The notes: generated from the letters alone by a model not told the origin. 64,000 bases of DNA from ZC4RG19 sp017577565 (GCA_047459075.1 VSCH01000001.1:1-64000); one strand, 5' to 3'. Shown: positions 9,070-17,538, counted from the stretch's first letter. Numbers and translations are program-made.

Positions 9070-10659
9070 TCAGGCGGTCGTCCCGTCGAGGGCGGGCTGC
9101 ACGACGTGGCCGGCGTCGAGCACGGACCGGTCCTCGAGGACGTCCTTGCGCAGCGTGACCGGCACCTCGACCGGGTAGTCGCCGGTGAAGCAGGCGTCGC
9201 AGAAGCCCGCGCCCGGCGCCCCGGTGGCGTCCACCAGCCGGTCGAGCGACAGGTAGGCGAGGCTGTCGGCGTCGAGGTAGTCGCGCACCCCCTCGACGTC
9301 GAGGCTGCGGGCGATCAGCTCGCTGCGGTCGCCGGTGTCGATGCCGTAGAAGCACGACCACATGACCGGCGGCGAGGTGATGCGGAGGTGCACCTCGCGG
9401 GCGCCGGCCTCGCGCAGCATGCGGACGAGCTGGCGCTGGGTCGTGCCCCGCACGATCGAGTCGTCCACGACGACCAGCCGCTTGCCCTCGACGTTCTCCC
9501 GCAGGGGGTTGAGCTTCATGCGCACCGTCCGGGCCCGCATCTCCTGGTTCGGCGCGATGAAGCTGCGGCCCACGTAGCGGTTCTTCACCAGCCCCTGCCC
9601 GAAGGGGATGCCGCTCGCCCGGGCGAAGCCCTCGGCGGCCGGCACGCCCGACTCGGGGACGCCCATCACCATGTCGGCGTCGGCCGGCGCCTGGGCGGCG
9701 AGGTGCTCGCCCATGCGGATGCGGGCCTGGTGGACGCTCTGGCCGTAGAGCCGGGTGTCGGGGCGGGCGAAGTAGACGAACTCGAACAGGCACAGCCGGG
9801 GCTCGGGCCCGTCCGGGCCGAACGGGTGCTCCGAGCGCAGGCCGTCGTCGTCGACGACGACCATCTCGCCCGGCTCGAGCTCGCGGACGAACTCGGCACC
9901 GACGATGTCCAGCGCCGGCGACTCGGAGGCCAGCACCCAGCCGCCGTCCAGCCGGCCGAGGCAGAGCGGCCGGAACCCGTGCGGGTCGCGGACGCCGATG
10001 ATCCGGCTCTCGTCCATGAGGACGAGGGAGAAGGCGCCCCGGAGACGGGTGACGACGGCGGCGACCGCCCGCTCGAGCGCGACGCGGCCGCCGCGGCCGG
10101 GCCCGTCGCCGTCCCCGGCCCCGCGGTCGACCGCGTGCACGTCGGCGACGGCGGCGTCACCCTCGCCCAGGGCGGTGAGCTCGGCCGCGATGAGCTCGGC
10201 GATGAGGTCGCTGTCGCTCGTCACCGTGCCGGCGAGCATCCCCGCCTCGCGGGCCAGCTCCTCGATGTTGACGAGGTTGCCGTTGTGCCCGAGGGCCAGC
10301 ATGTGGTCGCCGACCGAGCGGTAGACGGGCTGGGCGTTGCGCCAGGTCGACGAGCCCGTCGTCGAGTACCGGCAGTGGCCGATGGCCAGGTGCCCGACCA
10401 GGCCGGCCAGCGTGCGGTCGTCGAAGACGCTGGCCACCAGGCCCTGGTCCTTGACGACGGTGAGGTGCTCGCCGTCGCTCACCGCCATGCCGGCGGCCTC
10501 CTGCCCCCGGTGCTGCAGGGCGAACAGGCCCAGGTAGGTGACGTGGGCCACCGAGTGGCCGCGCGCGTGCACGGCGAAGACCCCGCAGGCCTCCTTCGGG
10601 TGGTCGGCGTCAGCGCCGGCGTCGGCGCCGATCACCCTCGACCGCTGCGCGTCGCTCAC
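9070..10659 (-). CDS. purF: Amidophosphoribosyltransferase
   Basis: Committed step of purine synthesis: PRPP + glutamine to phosphoribosylamine. The 529 residues have a short N-terminal extension ending HPKEACGVF, with Cys26 as the presumed glutaminase nucleophile after propeptide removal. The Ntn glutaminase domain has FALQHRGQEAAGMA and LGHNGNLVN, plus a Gly/Asp-rich insertion near residue 185. The PRTase domain has LVVVDDSIVRGTT. Cys residues in CFYGID and CDAC match three of the four [4Fe-4S] ligands of the Bacillus enzyme. The first ligand position (SETC in Bacillus) reads SESP here. The GTG at 10659 is 6 nt after CAGACT. Heads purF-purM-pyrE. Confidence 0.95.
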   Translation of the reverse strand: MSDAQRSRVIGADAGADADHPKEACGVFAVHARGHSVAHVTYLGLFALQHRGQEAAGMAVSDGEHLTVVKDQGLVASVFDDRTLAGLVGHLAIGHCRYSTTGSSTWRNAQPVYRSVGDHMLALGHNGNLVNIEELAREAGMLAGTVTSDSDLIAELIAAELTALGEGDAAVADVHAVDRGAGDGDGPGRGGRVALERAVAAVVTRLRGAFSLVLMDESRIIGVRDPHGFRPLCLGRLDGGWVLASESPALDIVGAEFVRELEPGEMVVVDDDGLRSEHPFGPDGPEPRLCLFEFVYFARPDTRLYGQSVHQARIRMGEHLAAQAPADADMVMGVPESGVPAAEGFARASGIPFGQGLVKNRYVGRSFIAPNQEMRARTVRMKLNPLRENVEGKRLVVVDDSIVRGTTQRQLVRMLREAGAREVHLRITSPPVMWSCFYGIDTGDRSELIARSLDVEGVRDYLDADSLAYLSLDRLVDATGAPGAGFCDACFTGDYPVEVPVTLRKDVLEDRSVLDAGHVVQPALDGTTA

Positions 10660-10665
10660 GGTGAC

Positions 10666-10671
10666 AGTCTG
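10666..10671 (-). promoter_or_regulatory. -10 box of purF operon (leaderless type)
   Basis: CAGACT on the minus strand, 6 nt before the GTG start of purF. It has C instead of T at the first position, so the call is weaker than for the TANNNT cases. Confidence 0.4.
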
Positions 10672-10746
10672 CCGTGCGGGCCCCCCGTCGAGGCGAACCG
10701 GGAGGTCGCCCCCGCCGGCGGGCCGGACACGGCGCCGGTCGTCCCC

Positions 10747-10752
10747 TACGCT
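10747..10752 (+). promoter_or_regulatory. -10 box of gtrA-like gene
   Basis: TACGCT, 8 nt before the ATG at 10761. A weak -35 CGGACA lies 17 nt further upstream (10724-10729). Confidence 0.5.
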
Positions 10753-10760
10753 GCCCGCCG

Positions 10761-11330
10761 ATGGCGCTCGTGCTGCGGTCACCCACCTTCGTCAAGCTCG
10801 CCAAGTACTCGATGGCGTCGGTGGTCGGCATGGCGGTCGGCCAGCCGGTGCTGTGGCTGTGCTTCGGGCCCCTCGGGTGGTCCGCCATCCCCGCCAACCT
10901 CGCGTCGGTGACGGCGGGCTCCGTGCCCAACTACCTGATCAACCGGCACTGGACCTGGCACCAGACCGGCAGGAACCGCCTGTGGGGCGAGGTCGTGCCG
11001 TTCTGGGTGATGTCGGCGCTGGGGATGCTGGCGTCGATGTTCGCGGTCTCGTACGCGGAGCGCCGGTGGGACACCACGTTCGCGGTCGCCGTGGCCCAGC
11101 TCAGCGGTTTCGGCGCCCTGTGGGTCGCCAAGTTCCTCGTCCTCGACCGGATCATGTGGAGGATCGTCCACGACCTCCAGCCCGACGTGGCCATCGACGA
11201 GGCCGGCGCCGGGCTGGTGGGCGCGCTGTCGCTCGACGGCACCGACGGCGAGCCGCCGCTGCCGCCCGACGGCGACGGCCGGCACCGCGAGGCGCCGCTC
11301 CCCTCCCAGGCCGACGACCGGCGCCGCTGA
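10761..11330 (+). CDS. GtrA-family membrane protein
   Basis: A 189-residue GtrA/DPMS-like protein with four predicted transmembrane helices (about 12-140), including the family stretch ANLASVTAGSVPNYLINRHWTW. GtrA proteins are small flippase-type partners that move polyprenyl-linked sugars across the membrane. The C-terminal 55 residues are a charged, disordered cytoplasmic tail. No glycosyltransferase is adjacent, so its partner sugar is unknown. It sits between purF and purL but on the opposite strand. The ATG at 10761 is supported by the -10 spacing. Confidence 0.88.
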   Translation: MALVLRSPTFVKLAKYSMASVVGMAVGQPVLWLCFGPLGWSAIPANLASVTAGSVPNYLINRHWTWHQTGRNRLWGEVVPFWVMSALGMLASMFAVSYAERRWDTTFAVAVAQLSGFGALWVAKFLVLDRIMWRIVHDLQPDVAIDEAGAGLVGALSLDGTDGEPPLPPDGDGRHREAPLPSQADDRRR

Positions 11331-11346
11331 GCCCGGCCGGGGCTCA
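11328..11346. terminator. Bidirectional terminator between gtrA-like gene and purL
   Basis: TGAGCCC / GGGCTCA, a 7-bp perfect stem with a 5-nt loop. It contains both stop codons of the convergent gene pair. It is short and lacks U-runs. Confidence 0.4.
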
Positions 11347-13575
11347 GCCCTGGGTGGTGCCGTGCCCGAGCAGGGCCGGCAGCTTCCCCTCCCAGGCGTC
11401 GACGACCTCGGCGACGGCCAGGTCGACGCCGGGGCCCGCGAGCCCCTCGACGACGAACCGGTCGCCGCCCGCCTCGCCGAGGAGCGCGCCGGGCACGCCG
11501 GCCGCCGTGTGCCGGCGGTGCACCTCGCCGAGGGCGGCGGGGTCGACGGCGAGGACGAACCGGCTGGGCGTCTCGCCGAACAGCCACCGGTGCCCGGCGC
11601 CGTCGGGCGCCCGCACGACGGCGCCGACGCCGCTGCGGGCCACCATCTCGACGAGCGCCGGCCCGAGCCCGTCCGCGGTGTCGTGCACGCCGAGCACCAG
11701 CCCGTCGGCCACCAGCTCCCGCACCAGCTCGCACAGCGCCCGGTGGGCCTCGAGGTCGAGGGCGGGCGGGGCCCCCGCCCGGTGCCCCCGCCGCCAGGCC
11801 CAGGCCGACCCGGAGAGGGTGTCGGGCTCGGCGCCGAGCGCCACGAGGCGGGTGCCCTCGACGAGCCCGACGCCGGGCGGCGGCGCCTCCAGGCGGTCGA
11901 CCAGGCCGACCACGGCGACGACCGGCGTCGGGTCGATGTCGCGGCCGCGGGTCTCGTTGTAGAGGCTGACGTTGCCCCCCACGACCGGCACCGACAGGGC
12001 GCGGGCGGCCTCGGCCATGCCGTCGACCGCCTCGGAGAGCTGCCACATGACCTCGGGGTGCTCGGGGTTGCCGAAGTTGAGGCAGTTGACGAGCGCCAGC
12101 GGGCGGGCACCGACGCAGGCCAGGTTGGCGACGGCCTCGGCGACGACGAGGGCGGTGCCGCGGCGGGGGTCGAGGGCGCACCAGCGGTGGTTGCCGTCGG
12201 TGGTCAGCGCCAGCCCCCGGCCGGTGTCGGCGCCGGTCGTGGGGTGCTTGAGGCGCAGCACGGCGGCGTCGCCGCCCGGGCCCTCGACCGTGTTGAGGAA
12301 GAGCTGGTGGTCGTACTGGCGCCAGATCCAGCTCGTGTCGAAGACCAGGTCGAGCAGGTCGGCGCCGGGGTCGTCCGGCGGCGGCAGGGCGTCGTCGGCC
12401 GCGTCGGCCAGGCGGGCGGCCCGGTCGGCGGGCTCGGCCCGGGGGCGGTCGAGCAGGGGCGCGTCCTCGTGCAGGGACGCCGCCGGCACCTCGGCCAGGA
12501 CCTCGCCGCCGGGCCGGTCGAGGACGCGCAGCGCCCCGCCCTCGGTGACGGTGCCGACGACGGCGGCGTTGATCTCCCAGCGCTCGGCGATGGCCAGGAC
12601 GGCGTCGAGGTCGTCGGGCTCGACGATGGCGAGCATGCGCTCCTGGCTCTCGCTGGTCATGACCTCGAACGGCTCCATGCCCGGCTCGCGCCGGGGCACC
12701 TCGGACACGTAGACGTCCATGCCCACGCCGCCCCGGCTCGCGGTCTCGCTCGTCGCGCAGGTGAGCCCGGCCCCGCCGAGGTCCTGGATGCCGACGACCA
12801 GGTCGGCGTCCAGCATCTCCAGGCAGGCCTCGATGAGCCGCTTCTCCTCGAACGGGTCGCCGACCTGGACGCTGGGCCGCTTGTCGGCGTCGTCCTCGTC
12901 GCCGAACCCGGCCGACGCCAGGACGGAGACGCCACCGATGCCGTCACGGCCGGTCGACGCACCCAGCAGCACGGCGAGATTGCCGGGTCCCGAGGCCCGC
13001 CCCAGCACCAGTCGGTCGGTGGGCATGACGCCGAGACAGAACACGTTGACGAGCGGATTGTCGCGATAGGTGTCGTCGAACACGACCTCACCGCCCACCG
13101 TCGGCACACCGACAGAGTTGCCGTAGCCGCTGATCCCGGAGACCACGCCCTCGGCGATCCAGCGGCTACGGGCGTCGGACAACGGACCGAATCGGAGGGG
13201 GTCCATGAGGGCGATCGGCCGGGCCCCCATGGTGAAGATGTCGCGCAGGATGCCGCCGATCCCGGTGGCCGCGCCCTGGTACGGCTCGATGGCCGAGGGG
13301 TGGTTGTGGCTCTCGATGCGGAAGGCCACGGCGATGCCGTCGCCGACGTCGACGACACCGGCGTTCTCGCCGGGCCCGACGAGCACGGCCGGCCCCTCGG
13401 TGGGCAGGCGGCGCAGGTGGAGCCTGCTCGACTTGTACGAGCAGTGCTCGGACCACATCACCGCGTACATCGCCAGCTCGAGGTGGTTGGGGCGGCGGCC
13501 GAGGATGCGCTCGATGGCGGCGGCCTCGTCGTCGGTCAGCCCGAGGGCCCGGTGGATCGGCTCGTCAGCAGGCAC
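11344..13575 (-). CDS. purL: Phosphoribosylformylglycinamidine synthase subunit PurL (small type)
   Basis: ATP-dependent amidation of FGAR to FGAM (step 4), acting in a complex with PurQ and PurS. The 743 residues match the 'small' PurL of Gram-positive bacteria. Motifs are WSEHCSYKSSR (catalytic His), GPGENAGVVDVGDG, RIESHNHPS, GGILRDIFTMGARPIA, and in the second half LVNCLNFGNPE and PVVGGNVSLYNE. The GTG at 13575 is chosen because TACAGT lies 6 nt upstream and the longer frame is low-complexity. It is separated from purQ/purS by one oppositely oriented gene, so it has its own promoter. Confidence 0.96.
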   Translation of the reverse strand: MPADEPIHRALGLTDDEAAAIERILGRRPNHLELAMYAVMWSEHCSYKSSRLHLRRLPTEGPAVLVGPGENAGVVDVGDGIAVAFRIESHNHPSAIEPYQGAATGIGGILRDIFTMGARPIALMDPLRFGPLSDARSRWIAEGVVSGISGYGNSVGVPTVGGEVVFDDTYRDNPLVNVFCLGVMPTDRLVLGRASGPGNLAVLLGASTGRDGIGGVSVLASAGFGDEDDADKRPSVQVGDPFEEKRLIEACLEMLDADLVVGIQDLGGAGLTCATSETASRGGVGMDVYVSEVPRREPGMEPFEVMTSESQERMLAIVEPDDLDAVLAIAERWEINAAVVGTVTEGGALRVLDRPGGEVLAEVPAASLHEDAPLLDRPRAEPADRAARLADAADDALPPPDDPGADLLDLVFDTSWIWRQYDHQLFLNTVEGPGGDAAVLRLKHPTTGADTGRGLALTTDGNHRWCALDPRRGTALVVAEAVANLACVGARPLALVNCLNFGNPEHPEVMWQLSEAVDGMAEAARALSVPVVGGNVSLYNETRGRDIDPTPVVAVVGLVDRLEAPPPGVGLVEGTRLVALGAEPDTLSGSAWAWRRGHRAGAPPALDLEAHRALCELVRELVADGLVLGVHDTADGLGPALVEMVARSGVGAVVRAPDGAGHRWLFGETPSRFVLAVDPAALGEVHRRHTAAGVPGALLGEAGGDRFVVEGLAGPGVDLAVAEVVDAWEGKLPALLGHGTTQG

Positions 13576-13581
13576 GGTCGC

Positions 13582-13587
13582 ACTGTA
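13582..13587 (-). promoter_or_regulatory. -10 box of purL (leaderless type)
   Basis: TACAGT on the minus strand, 6 nt before the GTG at 13575. Confidence 0.5.
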
Positions 13588-13632
13588 GCGACCGCCCCGA
13601 CGCCCACCCGCCGACCGCCCCGACATCACCGT

Positions 13633-13672
13633 CGTTCGCCGCTCACACATCAAATGACACTCGCGGCGAACG
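13633..13672. promoter_or_regulatory. Inverted repeat (operator candidate) in the purL / 138-residue-gene divergent region
   Basis: Perfect 10-bp arms CGTTCGCCGC and GCGGCGAACG are separated by 20 bp. The right arm lies between the -35 and -10 of the plus-strand promoter, and the -35 sits in the spacer. This placement fits a repressor site. The regulator is unknown. Confidence 0.55.
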
Positions 13673-13682
13673 CCAATATGCT
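13654..13682 (+). promoter_or_regulatory. Promoter of the 138-residue conserved protein gene
   Basis: -35 ATGACA (13654-13659), 17-nt spacer, -10 TATGCT (13677-13682), then 8 nt to the ATG. This is among the best sigma-A-type matches in the window. Confidence 0.65.
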
Positions 13683-13690
13683 TCCGTGCC

Positions 13691-14107
13691 ATGGCCCCAA
13701 CGACACGCAAGCGCAGTCCGATGAGCGAGGAGCACAAGGCGGCCCTTGCCGAGGGGCGGGAGCAGGGAAGGGCGGTCCGCCGTTACCTCGAAGCCCTCGA
13801 GGCCAACCGCCCCCGTCGCGGCCGCAAGCGCTCGCCCGAATCGATGAAGAAGCGTCTCGAACAGATCGAAACCGAGATCGCCACCGCCGACCCGCTGAAG
13901 CGCCTCCACCTGGTGCAGGAGCGGCTCGACCTGGAGGCGGCGCTCGAGGCGAGCCAGGCGAGCACCGACTTCGAAGAGCTCGAGAAGGAGTTCATCAAGG
14001 CCGCCCGCCCCTACAGCGAACGCAAGAACATCTCCTACACGGCCTGGCGCGAGCTCGGCGTCCCCGCCGACGTGCTCGAGAAGGCCGGCATCACCCGGGG
14101 GTCCTGA
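13691..14107 (+). CDS. Small basic coiled-coil protein, unknown function
   Basis: A 138-residue charged cytoplasmic protein I cannot name. The N-terminal 50 residues are basic with PRRGRKRSPESMKKRLEQ. Residues about 50-85 form an amphipathic helix or coiled coil rich in Leu and Glu. The C-terminus has a compact ISYTAWRELGVPADVLEKAGI module that could be a short helix-turn-helix-like segment. Basic charge plus this module would suit a DNA- or RNA-associated protein, but that is inference. It lies alone inside the purine block, divergent from purL and convergent with purQ. Its promoter is strong and flanked by an inverted repeat, so expression is probably high and regulated. Confidence 0.8.
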   Translation: MAPTTRKRSPMSEEHKAALAEGREQGRAVRRYLEALEANRPRRGRKRSPESMKKRLEQIETEIATADPLKRLHLVQERLDLEAALEASQASTDFEELEKEFIKAARPYSERKNISYTAWRELGVPADVLEKAGITRGS

Positions 14108-14176
14108 GGCCCCCGATCCCGGCCGGCCCGCGGGTCGGTGCGGGTGCCGGCGCCGGGCGGGCGCCCCGACCGGGCG

Positions 14177-14854
14177 TCAGGCGGCGACGGCGCCCGCGGT
14201 GACGAGCAGCGACCGCAGCAGCGGCACCCCGTCGGTCGAGCCGAGCAGCGGGTGCGACGCCCGCTCCGGGTGGGGCATGAGCCCGACGACGTTGCGCCCC
14301 TCCGAGCAGACGCCGGCGATGTCGTCGACCGACCCGTTGGGGTTGTCGACGTAGCGCAGCACGATCCGGTCCTCGGCCCGCAGCTCGGCCAGCGTCTCCG
14401 GGCCGCAGGTGTAGTTCCCCTCGAAGTGGTTGATCGGGATCGTGAGCTCGGTGCCCACCGCCACCCCGCGGGTGAGCGCGGTGTCGCCGGCGGTGACCCG
14501 CAGGCGGACCGGCCGGCACACGAACTTCAGCCCGGCGTTCTTCTGGAGGGCGCCCGGCAGCAGCCCGGCCTCGCACAGCACCTGGAAGCCGTTGCAGATG
14601 CCGACGACGGGGCCGCCCGCGGCGGCGTGCTCGCGCACGGCGGCCATGATCGGCGAGAAGCGGGCGATCGCCCCCGGGCGCAGGTAGTCGCCGTGGGCGA
14701 AGCCGCCGGGCAGGACCACGGCGTCGACGCCCCCGAGCGAGGTGTCGCGGTGCCACAGCAGGCGGGCCTCGCCGCCCAGGGCCGTCACGGCCTCGGCGAC
14801 GTCGTGCTCGCAGTTCGAGCCCGGGAAGACGACGACGCCGACGACGGCGGCCAT
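14177..14854 (-). CDS. purQ: Phosphoribosylformylglycinamidine synthase subunit PurQ (glutaminase)
   Basis: Class I glutamine amidotransferase that supplies ammonia to PurL. The 225 residues contain GVVVFPGSNCEHD, the nucleophile elbow GICNGFQVLCEAG (catalytic Cys near 90) and the His/Glu pair in MPHPERA. The ATG at 14854 shares one base with the purS stop, so the two are translationally coupled. Cytosolic, in the PurLQS complex. Confidence 0.96.
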   Translation of the reverse strand: MAAVVGVVVFPGSNCEHDVAEAVTALGGEARLLWHRDTSLGGVDAVVLPGGFAHGDYLRPGAIARFSPIMAAVREHAAAGGPVVGICNGFQVLCEAGLLPGALQKNAGLKFVCRPVRLRVTAGDTALTRGVAVGTELTIPINHFEGNYTCGPETLAELRAEDRIVLRYVDNPNGSVDDIAGVCSEGRNVVGLMPHPERASHPLLGSTDGVPLLRSLLVTAGAVAA

Positions 14855-15117
14855 CAGCCCTCACCCCCGGCCGGCGCCACGGTGATGGTCGCGTCCTCGA
14901 TCACCGGGTTGGTCAGGAACCGCTTGCACATGTCCTCGACCTCGGCCCGGGCGCTGGCCTGGTCGTCCGCCTCGATGGTGAACCGGAACGCCTTGCCCAC
15001 CCGGACGCCGGAGACGCCCTCGAACCCGAGGGCCGGCAGCGACCGCTCGATCGTCGCGCCCTCCGGGTCGGCGACCCCGTCGCGCAGGCGGGTCTCGACC
15101 AGCACCGAGAACTGCAT
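14854..15117 (-). CDS. purS: Phosphoribosylformylglycinamidine synthase subunit PurS
   Basis: An 87-residue bridging subunit that joins PurQ to PurL. It shows the typical VLVETRLRDGVADPEGATIERSL opening and VRVGKAFRFTIE. The ATG at 15117 is supported by TACGCT 6 nt upstream; the longer frame adds an unlikely Arg/Pro-rich stretch. It is followed directly by purQ. A promoter here means purS-purQ can be transcribed independently of purC. Confidence 0.95.
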   Translation of the reverse strand: MQFSVLVETRLRDGVADPEGATIERSLPALGFEGVSGVRVGKAFRFTIEADDQASARAEVEDMCKRFLTNPVIEDATITVAPAGGEG

Positions 15118-15123
15118 GGCGCC

Positions 15124-15129
15124 AGCGTA
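15124..15129 (-). promoter_or_regulatory. -10 box of purS-purQ (leaderless type)
   Basis: TACGCT on the minus strand, 6 nt before the purS ATG. Confidence 0.5.
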
Positions 15130-15154
15130 GAGCGCCGGCGGCCGGCGCCCGCAG

Positions 15155-15182
15155 CTCACCCGTCGACGCTCACCCGTCGACG
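15155..15182. repeat. 14-bp tandem duplication at the 3' end of purC
   Basis: CTCACCCGTCGACG occurs twice head-to-tail (15155-15168, 15169-15182) and spans the purC stop codon. Probably a simple slippage event. Confidence 0.7.
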
Positions 15183-16072
15183 CCCGGCCAGCCGGCGAAG
15201 GACCGGCCGGTGATGCGCTCGTAGGCCTCGACGTAGCGCTCGCTCGTGGCCCGCACGACCTCCTCCGGCAGCGGGGGCGGCGGCGGGGTCCTGTCCCACC
15301 CGAGCCCGTCGAGGTAGTCGCGCACCGGCTGCTTGTCGAACGAGGGCGGGGTCTCGCCCGGGCGCCAGGCGTCGGCCGGCCAGAAGCGGGAGGAGTCCGG
15401 CGTCAGCACCTCGTCGCACAGCACGAGCTCGCCGTCGATGAGCCCCATCTCGAACTTCGTGTCGGCGACGAGGATCCCCCGCTCGCGGGCCCAGTCGGCG
15501 CCCCGGCGGTAGAGCTCGAGCGACACGTCACGCACCTTCTCGGCCAGCGGTCGGCCGAGCAGGTCGGCGGCGGCGTCGAAGGTGATGTTCTCGTCGTGGC
15601 CGCCCGCCTCGGCCTTCGTCGAGGGGGTGAACACCGGCTCGGGCAGCCGGTCGGACTCCCGCAGGCCGGTGGGCATCGGGGCGCCGTGCACCGTCCCGTG
15701 CCGGCTGTACTCCTTCCACGCCGAGCCGGTGATGTAGCCGCGCACGATGCACTCCACCGGCAGCATCTCGGCCCGGCGGGTGAGCATGACCCGACCGGCG
15801 AGGTCGGCCTCGGCGGCCACCTTCTGGACCGAGGCCGGCAGGTCGGCCAGGTCGGTCGAGAGGAGGTGGCCCGGCACGACGTCGGCGAGCTGCTCGAACC
15901 AGAACGCCGACATCGCCGTGAGCACCCGGCCCTTGTGGGGGATCGGCTCCTCCATCACGACGTCGAAGGCCGAGATGCGGTCGCTGGTGACCATCAGCAG
16001 GCGGTCGTCGTCGACCGCGTAGATGTCGCGCACCTTGCCGGAGTGCACGTGCGGCAGGCCGAGGTCGATCAT
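15170..16072 (-). CDS. purC: SAICAR synthetase
   Basis: Ligates CAIR with aspartate to form SAICAR (step 7-8 of purine synthesis). The 300 residues are longer than the 240-residue bacterial type and resemble the type with extended C-terminus. Motifs are HSGKVRDIYAV, MVTSDRISAFDVV, ECIVRGYITGSAWKEY, LVDTKFEMG-like ILVADTKFEMGLIDG and DEVLTPDSSRFW. The ATG at 16072 has a GGGAGGA ribosome site. 41 nt separate it from purB upstream, so it is probably the last gene of purA-D-E-B-C. Confidence 0.96.
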   Translation of the reverse strand: MIDLGLPHVHSGKVRDIYAVDDDRLLMVTSDRISAFDVVMEEPIPHKGRVLTAMSAFWFEQLADVVPGHLLSTDLADLPASVQKVAAEADLAGRVMLTRRAEMLPVECIVRGYITGSAWKEYSRHGTVHGAPMPTGLRESDRLPEPVFTPSTKAEAGGHDENITFDAAADLLGRPLAEKVRDVSLELYRRGADWARERGILVADTKFEMGLIDGELVLCDEVLTPDSSRFWPADAWRPGETPPSFDKQPVRDYLDGLGWDRTPPPPPLPEEVVRATSERYVEAYERITGRSFAGWPGVDG

Positions 16073-16113
16073 CGGGGTCCTCCCGGGCGGGGGCGGGCGG
16101 TGCGGGGCCGGGG

Positions 16114-17538
16114 TCACAGGATCGGTTCCGGACGGTAGCGGGCCGCCTCCGGGTGGTCGGCGACCACCCCCTCGACCTGGCGCACGAAGGTCGCCACCTG
16201 GCGGGGGGCGTTGCCGACGAAGCCGGCCCGGTCGGCCAGGACGGCCTCGATCTCGGCCCGGTCGAGGCCGAGGCGCTCGTCGGCCGCCAGCCGGTCGACG
16301 AGGTCGTTCTCGGCGGCCCCCTCCCGCAGGGCCAGCGCCACCGCGACCGCGTGCTCGCGGATCGCCTCGTGGGCCTGCTCGCGGCCGACGCCCCGGCGGA
16401 CGGCCGCCACCAGCACCTTGGTCGTGGCGAGGAACGGCAGGTAGCGGTCGAGCTCGCGCTGGATCACCGCCGGGTAGGCGCCGAAGCCCTCGAGCACGGA
16501 CAGGAACGTCTCGAACAGCCCGTCGGTGGCGAGGAACGCGCCCGGCAGCGCCACCCGGCGCACGACCGAGCAGGACACGTCACCCTCGTTCCACTGGTCG
16601 CCGGCCAGCTCCGACACCATCGACAGGTAGCCCCGCACGACGACGGCCAGCCCGCAGACGCGCTCGGCCGACCGGGTGTTCATCTTGTGGGGCATGGCGG
16701 AGCTGCCGACCTGGCCGGGCGCGAACCCCTCGGTGACCAGCTCGTGGCCGGCCATCAGCCGGATGCTCGTGGCCAGGCTGGCCGGGCCCGCCACCACCTG
16801 CGCGAGGGCGGCGACGACGTCGAGGTCGAGCGAGCGGGGGTAGACCTGGCCGACGTTGGTCAGGCTGCGGTGGAAGCCCAGGTGCTCGAGCACCGCCCGC
16901 TCCAGCCGGTCGAGGGCGTCGGGGTCGCCGCCGAGCAGGTCGAGCTGGTCCTGCTGGGTGCCGACCGGGCCCTTGATGCCCCGCAGGGGGTAGCGGGCCA
17001 GCAGGTCCTCGACCCGGTGGTAGGCCTGCAGCAGCTCCTCGCCGGCGTTGGCGAACCGCTTGCCCAGGGTGGTCACCTGCGCCGGCACGTTGTGGGTGCG
17101 GCCGACCACGGCCAGCTCGGCGTGCTCGGCGGCCCGCTCGGCCAGGCGGGCCAGCGCCGCCACCACGCGGTCCCGCACGAGCTCGAGCGCCCGGCGGACC
17201 TGCAGCTGCTCGACGTTCTCGGTGAGGTCCCGCGAGGTCATGCCCTTGTGGGCGTGCTCGTGGCCGGCGAGCGCCGAGAACTCCTCGAGGCGGGCCTTGA
17301 CGTCGTGGCGCGTCACCCGCTCGCGGGCCTCGATCGAGGTCAGGTCGACGGTGTCGACCACCGCCCGGTAGTCGTCGATGGCCTCGGCGGGGATGTCGAC
17401 GCCGAGGTCGCGCTGGGCGCGCATGACCGCCACCCACAGCTCGCGCTCCAGCCGCACCTTGTGCTCGGGCGACCACAGCTCGACCATCGGCGTGCTGGCG
17501 TAGCGGGCGGCGAGCACGTCGGGGATGACGGGTCTCAC
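16114..17538 (-). CDS. purB: Adenylosuccinate lyase
   Basis: Cleaves SAICAR and adenylosuccinate, releasing fumarate. The 474 residues begin VIPDVLAARYASTPMVELWS. They carry TSRDLTENVEQLQ, VVGRTHNVPAQVTTLGKR (catalytic His) and the fumarase/aspartase signature as GSSAMPHKMNTRSAE. The GTG at 17538 is chosen over an earlier GTG at 17577 because it gives the standard family N-terminus. It lies between purE and purC on the same strand. Confidence 0.95.
   Translation of the reverse strand: MRPVIPDVLAARYASTPMVELWSPEHKVRLERELWVAVMRAQRDLGVDIPAEAIDDYRAVVDTVDLTSIEARERVTRHDVKARLEEFSALAGHEHAHKGMTSRDLTENVEQLQVRRALELVRDRVVAALARLAERAAEHAELAVVGRTHNVPAQVTTLGKRFANAGEELLQAYHRVEDLLARYPLRGIKGPVGTQQDQLDLLGGDPDALDRLERAVLEHLGFHRSLTNVGQVYPRSLDLDVVAALAQVVAGPASLATSIRLMAGHELVTEGFAPGQVGSSAMPHKMNTRSAERVCGLAVVVRGYLSMVSELAGDQWNEGDVSCSVVRRVALPGAFLATDGLFETFLSVLEGFGAYPAVIQRELDRYLPFLATTKVLVAAVRRGVGREQAHEAIREHAVAVALALREGAAENDLVDRLAADERLGLDRAEIEAVLADRAGFVGNAPRQVATFVRQVEGVVADHPEAARYRPEPIL

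Noticed and set aside
10660..10760. Purine riboswitch upstream of purF
   Set aside because: The purF start is only a few bases below its likely -10 and the gap has no conserved aptamer core. No leader RNA is expected.
11362..14202. A plus-strand open frame of 946 codons opposite purL
   Set aside because: PurL is unmistakable on the minus strand. The opposite frame has no recognisable sequence and runs through the promoter region.
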